Positions 59,623-64,000 of a DNA stretch of 64,000 nt are shown one piece after another (the stretch's first letter is position 1; each line of letters begins with the position of its first letter). The stretch is from Sphingosinicella ginsenosidimutans (GTDB lineage: Bacteria; Pseudomonadota; Alphaproteobacteria; Sphingomonadales; Sphingomonadaceae), in contig NZ_VOQQ01000001.1 in NCBI RefSeq assembly GCF_007995055.1, forward strand, positions 1,905,001 through 1,969,000. The letters are read 5' to 3'. Position numbers and translations under genes: made by a program. The notes below the pieces were generated by a model. The model saw nothing but the letters and a program-made list of their open reading frames with translations. It searched no databases and was not told the DNA's origin.

Positions 59623-59656
59623 CCCCCTCCCCATCGCCTCCGGCGACAGGGAGGAT
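59623..59656. repeat. 34-bp palindromic element between portal and DUF6127 genes
   Basis: Second copy of the element at 58635-58668 (32/34 identical). Directly before it is another hairpin (CCACCCTCCGGGTGG, about 59607-59621). Together they fill most of the 112-bp gap. Confidence 0.75.
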
Positions 59657-59675
59657 TTGAGCGAAGGAACTTGAG

Positions 59676-60068
59676 ATGACCAACCAGACATCGATGCTGG
59701 CGCTGCTCGTGGCGCAGGCGGAGGGGCAGGGGGCGGACCTCGTCACGCTGCGCGCGCTGATCGAGGAATCGAGCGGGACGGGGGCGGAGCGGGCGCTCGC
59801 CGCGCTCGGCCTCAGGGACGAGAATGCGCGGCGCGACATGGACGAATTGCGCGAGCTGCTGCGCGCCTGGCGCGACGCGAAGAAATCGGCGCTGTCGGCC
59901 GCGGTGGCGTGGATCGTGCGGATCGGGCTCGCGCTGCTGGTGGCGGGAATGGAGGTGCTGTCGATCATCTGTATCTGGGGGTGTTCGGTCTTCTCGTCAG
60001 CGGTTTGCCCAACGCAGTTTCCGGCCTTGTCGCCGCCCTTGTATGCCTCGCGACCAGCAAGCGCTTGA
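59676..60068 (+). pseudogene. DUF6127-family GTA gene with a chimeric 3' end
   Basis: The first about 92 residues are a normal DUF6127 protein (LVAQAEGQGADLVTLRALIE; MDELRELLRAWRDAKKSA; WIVRIGLALLVAGM), the small gene that follows the portal in sphingomonad GTA clusters. From about base 59950 the frame continues into unrelated sequence and ends SPPLYASRPASA. In another frame (about 59969-60085) that sequence reads as a hydrophobic C-terminus, GVFGLLVSGLPNAVSGLVA, ending RLMRSPS. So a deletion or insertion has joined the DUF6127 gene to foreign DNA here. Confidence 0.65.
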
Positions 60069-60119
60069 TGAGAAGCCCCAGCTAGGCCCCCAAAAGCCAC
60101 CCCTTTATGAGTTCACGAC

Positions 60120-60452
60120 CTAGTGCGGCGATGCAGGCGTGATCGCCATTTCGAAGCGATCGTGGAAGTTCGTCCGCGAATCCTGGATCTCCTCGGTCGC
60201 GGTCTGCTCGGCCGCGGCGCGGGTCGCGCGCATCGCGCTCTCGCGCTGGATGATCGCGGTGCGGTAGGCGGCCTCTTCGGTCGTGCATTGCTGCGGAAAA
60301 GCCGCGGTGAACGCATCCATCGTCGCATGGGTGTCGATGCTGTGCTGCATGTAGGTGCGCAGGCACGCGTTGAACGCGTCACGGGCCGCCCGGGTGGTGT
60401 CGCTCTGCATCCCCGCGCCCGCCAGTGCGAAAGCCAAGACGGTTGAGATCAT
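60120..60452 (-). CDS. secreted hypothetical protein inserted in the GTA remnant
   Basis: A 110-residue protein with a short signal-like N-terminus (MISTVLAFALAGAGMQ) and a helical, Thr/Ala/Glu-rich body containing two Cys (NACLRTYMQ; PQQCTTEEAAYR) that could pair in the periplasm. Not recognised. It is antisense to the GTA genes and occupies the place where protease, capsid and head-completion genes are expected, so it is probably part of DNA that replaced them. Confidence 0.55.
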   Translation of the reverse strand: MISTVLAFALAGAGMQSDTTRAARDAFNACLRTYMQHSIDTHATMDAFTAAFPQQCTTEEAAYRTAIIQRESAMRATRAAAEQTATEEIQDSRTNFHDRFEMAITPASPH

Positions 60453-60498
60453 CTCGCCTCTCCCAATTCATCGGGGGTTAATCACAGGAGACTGCTGC

Positions 60499-60906
60499 AT
60501 GAGTGCCGAAAAGGGAAGCGCCTTTTTGCTGAAGATCGGCGACGGCGGCGCGCCGCCGACCTATGCGACCGTGGCCGGGATGCGGACGACGCAGATGTCG
60601 GTGAACGGCGAGGCGGTGAACGTCACCAGCAAGGACAGCGGCGCGTGGCGCGAATTGCTGTCGGGCGCGGGCACGCGATCGGTGTCGGTCGCAGCGAGCG
60701 GCATCTTCACCGGATCGGCGGCGGAGACGCGGATCAAGACCAACGCGCTCGCCGGGACGCTCGACGATTACGAGCTCAGCTTCGAAAGCGGCGAGCGGCT
60801 GCGCGGCCGGTTCCTGGTGACGCGGCTCGATTATGCCGGCGATTATAATGGCGAGCGCACCTATGCGCTGGCGCTGGAGAGCTCCGGCGCGGTGGCGGCG
60901 GCGTGA
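60499..60906 (+). CDS. GTA major tail tube protein (gp9)
   Basis: A 135-residue protein of the TP901-1/GTA tail tube family. It begins SAEKGSAFLLKIGDGGAPPT, with VAGMRTTQMSVNGEAVNVTS and KDSGAWRELLSGAGTRSVSV following, and ends RLDYAGDYNGERTYALALES. It is intact in sequence and has a CAGGAG ribosome site. Without capsid and tail-length genes it cannot by itself form a particle. Confidence 0.88.
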   Translation: MSAEKGSAFLLKIGDGGAPPTYATVAGMRTTQMSVNGEAVNVTSKDSGAWRELLSGAGTRSVSVAASGIFTGSAAETRIKTNALAGTLDDYELSFESGERLRGRFLVTRLDYAGDYNGERTYALALESSGAVAAA

Positions 60907-60998
60907 GCGCGGCGAACCCCGTGCGGGGGGAAAGGCCTGGCCGAATATCGGCTGGCGATGCTCCGCGCCGGGCGGGCGAGCGTCAAGGCGGCCTATGA
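60903..60998 (+). pseudogene. remnant of GTA gene 10
   Basis: GTG at 60903 overlaps the stop of the tail tube gene (GTGA), as gene 10 does. The frame reads VSAANPVRGE, the usual start of the GTA gp10 family, then at about base 60931 turns into out-of-frame sequence of the tail-tip gene and stops at 60998. The remaining gp10 and genes 11-14 are missing. Confidence 0.6.
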
Positions 60999-62094
60999 CT
61001 GGCGGCGCGCGGACCTTCGCCCCGGGGCGCTGGCGCGGATCGAGGGGCTTGGCGGAGCCTGGAAGGTCTCGCGCTGGACGCTCGGCGCGATGCGAATGTC
61101 GATCGAGCTGACCGGCGTGCCGGGCGGATCGCCGGTCGCCGCGGATGCCGATGCGGGACGGCCGGCGAGCGCGGACGACCTGATCCAGGGCCCCACGACG
61201 CTGCGGCTTCGCGATCTCCCGCTCGGCAATCCGGCCAGCGGAACGCCGATGCTCTTCGCCTTCGCCGCCGGGGACGATGCCGGCTGGCGCCGCGCCGACC
61301 TGATCGCGACCTTCGACGACGGGGCGAGCTGGCTGCCGGTGGGGCGGGCCGGGCCGGCGACGATGGGCACGGCGCTGACCGCGCTGGCGGCGCGGCCCTC
61401 CACCCTGTTCGATACGGAGTCGGCATTGGAGGTCGAGCTGCTCAGCGAGACGATGTGGCTTGAGGGCGCGAGCGATGCCGCGCTCGCCGGCGGCGCCAAT
61501 CTCGCGCTGGTCGGCGATGAGCTGCTGCAGTTCGGCCGGGCCGAGTGGATCGGCCCCCGGCGGTTCCGCCTGTCGCGGCTGCTGCGCGGGCGCCGGGGGA
61601 CCGAATGGGCGGCGGCGGGCCACGGGGCGGGCGAGGCCTTCGCCCTGGTCGCGGTGGACGGGCCGGTGGCGATCGCCGCGCCCGAAGGATCGATCGGCGG
61701 GACGGCGCGGGTCAGCGCGCGCGGCATCGGCGATCCGGAGGATGTGGTCGTCGAGGCCGCGATCGATGGCGCCGCGCTGCGCCCGCCCGCGCCGGTGCAT
61801 CTGGTGGCCGAGCGGCAGGCCAACGGCGACATATTGGTGCGCTGGGTGCGTCGCAGCCGTGAAGGGTGGAGCTGGCAGAGCGGCGCCGACACGCCGATCG
61901 GCGAGCAGTCCGAAGCCTATCGGCTCGATATTTCGGGCGACGGATTCCGGCGGCAGGAGATCCTGACGGCGCCGTCCTTCCTCTACAGCGCGGCCGACCA
62001 GGCCGGCGACGGCGCGGCCGGCCCGATCGTCTTCTCGGTCATCCAGATCGGCACCTATGCCGCCTCGCGCCCGGCCGAGATCATGGTCGATTGA
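60934..62094 (+). pseudogene. C-terminal fragment of GTA tail-tip/baseplate protein (gp15)
   Basis: The frame is open from within the deletion junction; the first ATG is at 60958. It encodes about 386 residues matching the C-terminal end of the large GTA host-specificity protein (LRPGALARIEGLGGAWKVSR; LRLRDLPLGNPASGTPML; RLSRLLRGRRGTEWAAAGHG). The N-terminal glycosidase-like TIM-barrel and phage-tail domains are absent. A fragment alone is unlikely to work in a particle. Confidence 0.75.
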
Positions 62095-62114
62095 TTGAAC
62101 GGAGACACCCGGAA

Positions 62115-62612
62115 ATGAGCGATGCCAGCCCACGTTTTTCGCTGCCCTTCCTGCTGCCCGGCCAGGCGCAGAAGGAGATGTTCCACAACGAGGCGCTGCT
62201 TACCCTCGACAGCATCGTCCACCCTGTCGTCGAGGACGGACCGTCCGCAGCGCCGCCATCGGCGCCGGCCGAGGGCGAGACCTGGATCGTCGCCGGCGGG
62301 GCGACCGGCGCCTGGGCAGGCCAGGAAGATGCGATCGCGACCTGGAGCGCGGGCGGGTGGCGGTTCACGGCGCCGCTGCCGGGCCTGCTTGCCTGGAACC
62401 GGGCGGCGGGCCTGTGGCTCCACTGGGACGGCGCGAACTGGTCCGACGGGCGCCTGCCGGCGGCGGCGCTGGTCATCGACGGCGACCAGGTCGTCGGACC
62501 GCGCCAGCCCGCCATCGCAAGTCCCTCAGGCGGAACGACAATCGACGCCGAGGCACGAAGCGCGATCGATGCCCTGATTGCGACATTAATGTCACACGGG
62601 CTCATCGAATGA
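62115..62612 (+). CDS. DUF2793 protein of the GTA cluster
   Basis: A 165-residue protein beginning SDASPRFSLPFLLPGQAQKE and containing MFHNEALLTLDSIVHPVVED, GETWIVAGGATGAWAGQEDA and GLWLHWDGANW. DUF2793 proteins commonly follow the tail-tip gene in alphaproteobacterial GTA and phage clusters and may be tail fibre or attachment components. It appears intact. The GGAGACACCCGG stretch upstream could be its ribosome site. Confidence 0.85.
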   Translation: MSDASPRFSLPFLLPGQAQKEMFHNEALLTLDSIVHPVVEDGPSAAPPSAPAEGETWIVAGGATGAWAGQEDAIATWSAGGWRFTAPLPGLLAWNRAAGLWLHWDGANWSDGRLPAAALVIDGDQVVGPRQPAIASPSGGTTIDAEARSAIDALIATLMSHGLIE

Positions 62613-62809
62613 GAAAATCGTCGTGGCGATGCAACCGGAACGCGGCTGTTTAGTTTCGCACCGGTGACGGTCATTCGCGGTTCGCCTTCGTGACGAACTG
62701 CGGCATTTCCGCAACAGGTGAGGGGCGAAGCGCGCTTGCGTGCAATCTCCGCTTACCGTAAGGAGTTCATCGTCGTTCCCGTTTGGGACGCAGAAGAAAG
62801 GGGAAGATT

Positions 62810-63949
62810 ATGCGGAAGCTCGCCATTGTTGTGGCGCTGTCGTCCACCATGCTCGCGACTCCGGCATTTGCGCGCAATGGCGCCTGGTATGTCGGTGGCG
62901 ATTTCGGCGCGATGATCGTGGAGGATGTCCACTTCGATTTCGGTCTGACGCCGACGGTTCCGAGCGCTGCGGGCGCGCAGTACAACCTCAACCATGATTA
63001 CGGGATCGATGGCGCGCTTTATGCGGGCTACGATCTGGGTGCGTTCCGGCTCGAGGCCGAGGTCAGCTACAAGCGGGCCCGGCTTGACGACATCGAAACC
63101 TCGGTTCCGATCCCGGGCGATCCCACGGTCGGCGCCGGCGGCGACGTCCTTCCGGCTGGCGGCGGTCGCACGACCTCGCTGAGCTTCATGGTCAACGGCC
63201 TGCTCGACTTCGGCGACGAAGACGGCACCAGCGGGTTCGTCGGTGGCGGTGTCGGTATCGCCCGCATCGACTACAACAACCAGCGCGCGTTCTCGAACGT
63301 TTCGCCGTTCCTCGACGATTCGGACACGCGCTTCGCGTGGCAGGTCATCGCCGGCGTCCGCCAGGCGATCAGTTCGAACATCGATCTCACCCTGAAGTAT
63401 CGCTTCTTCAACGCGGACAACATCCGCACGGTTGATTATCGCGGGTTCGAATCCGAGTCGCGGTTCCGGTCGCACAGCCTGTTGGGTGGCATCACCTTCA
63501 ACTTCGGCGCTCCGCCGCCGCCCCCGCCGCCCCCGCCGCCGCCGCCTCCGCCGCCGCCGCCTCCCCCGCCGCCTCCTCCGCCTCCGCCGCCGCCTCCGCA
63601 GGCTGTGGGGCCGTTCATCGTGTTCTTCGACTGGGACAAGGCGGATATCACGCCGCAGGCGGCCCAGATCCTGGACAACGCGGCGGCTGCCTATCAGCAG
63701 ACCGGTCAGGCGAGCGTCGTTCTCGCCGGTCACGCGGACCGTTCGGGTTCCGACCAGTACAATGTCGGCCTGTCCCAGCGGCGCGCCGACTCGGTCAAGG
63801 CGTATCTCGCCGGCCGTGGCGTTCCGGACAGCGCGATGTCGACCGAGGCCTATGGCGAAAGCCGGCCGCTGGTCGAGACCGCCGATGGCGTCCGCGAGCC
63901 GCAGAACCGGCGCGTGGAGATCACCTTCGGCCCCGGCTCCGGCTGGTAA
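62810..63949 (+). CDS. OmpA-family outer-membrane protein with polyproline linker
   Basis: A 379-residue protein with a signal peptide (MRKLAIVVALSSTMLATPAFA), an eight-stranded OmpA-like barrel (about 25-238; ends SHSLLGGITFNFG), a run of about 30 Pro residues, and a C-terminal peptidoglycan-binding domain (FFDWDKADITPQAAQILDNA; LAGHADRSGSDQYNVGLSQR; RVEITFGPGSGW). It tethers the outer membrane to the wall. It has an AAAGGGGAAG ribosome site. A TTGCGT...TAAGGA pair (about 62732-62760) may be its promoter. Common in sphingomonads as a major surface protein. Confidence 0.93.
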   Translation: MRKLAIVVALSSTMLATPAFARNGAWYVGGDFGAMIVEDVHFDFGLTPTVPSAAGAQYNLNHDYGIDGALYAGYDLGAFRLEAEVSYKRARLDDIETSVPIPGDPTVGAGGDVLPAGGGRTTSLSFMVNGLLDFGDEDGTSGFVGGGVGIARIDYNNQRAFSNVSPFLDDSDTRFAWQVIAGVRQAISSNIDLTLKYRFFNADNIRTVDYRGFESESRFRSHSLLGGITFNFGAPPPPPPPPPPPPPPPPPPPPPPPPPPPPPQAVGPFIVFFDWDKADITPQAAQILDNAAAAYQQTGQASVVLAGHADRSGSDQYNVGLSQRRADSVKAYLAGRGVPDSAMSTEAYGESRPLVETADGVREPQNRRVEITFGPGSGW

Positions 63950-63955
63950 GAAGGA

Positions 63956-63978
63956 CTTCGCCGCCACCCGCGGCGAAG
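63956..63978 (+). terminator. hairpin after the OmpA gene
   Basis: A 9-bp perfect stem CTTCGCCGC/GCGGCGAAG with a 5-nt loop, starting 6 bp after the stop codon. No T-run is visible before the window ends. Confidence 0.7.
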
Positions 63979-64000
63979 GATCGACAAAAGATCGGAGCCG

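Overview
The window looks like chromosome of a high-GC alphaproteobacterium, most likely a member of the Sphingomonadales. The basis is gene content: three TonB-dependent receptors, a remnant of an RcGTA-type gene transfer agent (GTA) cluster followed by a DUF2793 gene, a PhaR regulator, an OmpA protein with a proline linker, and short palindromes placed in frame inside genes. No rRNA, tRNA or CRISPR array was seen.

Layout. 1-2.4 kb: a DUF969/DUF979 membrane pair (the first cut by the window edge) and a DUF2891 gene. 2.4-4.6 kb: a TonB-dependent receptor. 4.7-6.9 kb: a phage-shock operon (44-aa peptide, pspA, pspB, pspC, small membrane protein) behind a sigma-54-like promoter. 7.5-13.5 kb: branched-chain 2-oxoacid dehydrogenase E1alpha, E1beta and E2, then an AceE-like transketolase-family protein. 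13.6-18.3 kb (minus strand): class A penicillin-binding protein, FAD oxidoreductase, UDP-GlcNAc 2-epimerase and a secreted hypothetical protein. 18.30-22.62 kb: a 4.3-kb integrated element bounded by a 17-bp direct repeat, holding an integrase, an excisionase-like gene, spanin-like genes, a Gp49 family gene and an adenine methyltransferase, but no structural or replication genes.

22.7-36 kb is ordinary chromosome: cysQ, deoxyinosine glycosylase, GFA protein, DOPA-dioxygenase-like protein, MFS transporter, alanine racemase, 2OG-Fe(II) oxygenase, a large TonB receptor, thiolase, DUF488, and a PhaC-like hydrolase divergent from phaR with overlapping start codons. 36-50.6 kb: methyltransferase, DUF2383, STAS-like protein, a lone cpaF, a strongly structured intergenic region ahead of a two-component system, dienelactone hydrolase, DUF418, GST, a DedA/YqaA-like protein, a TIR-proline-membrane protein, CLC channel, LtrA and pyrophosphatase. 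50.6-53.5 kb: a single-chain MmeI-like restriction-modification enzyme with a lower-GC recognition segment. 53.6-56.3 kb: a DUF2946 protein plus TonB receptor, possibly for copper.

56.5-62.6 kb is an eroded GTA cluster. Small terminase, large terminase, portal, DUF6127, tail tube, the C-terminal end of the tail-tip protein and DUF2793 remain. Protease, capsid, adaptors, tape measure and the hub genes are gone, and the deletion junctions can be read in the sequence. The window ends with an OmpA-family porin-like protein and a hairpin terminator.

The most unusual signals are the GTA decay with readable breakpoints, the in-frame palindromic insertions (bkdB, terminase, portal), an intrinsic terminator inside the portal gene, the minimal att-flanked element, the sigma-54 psp promoter, and the membrane TIR protein with an Asp where the catalytic Glu is expected.
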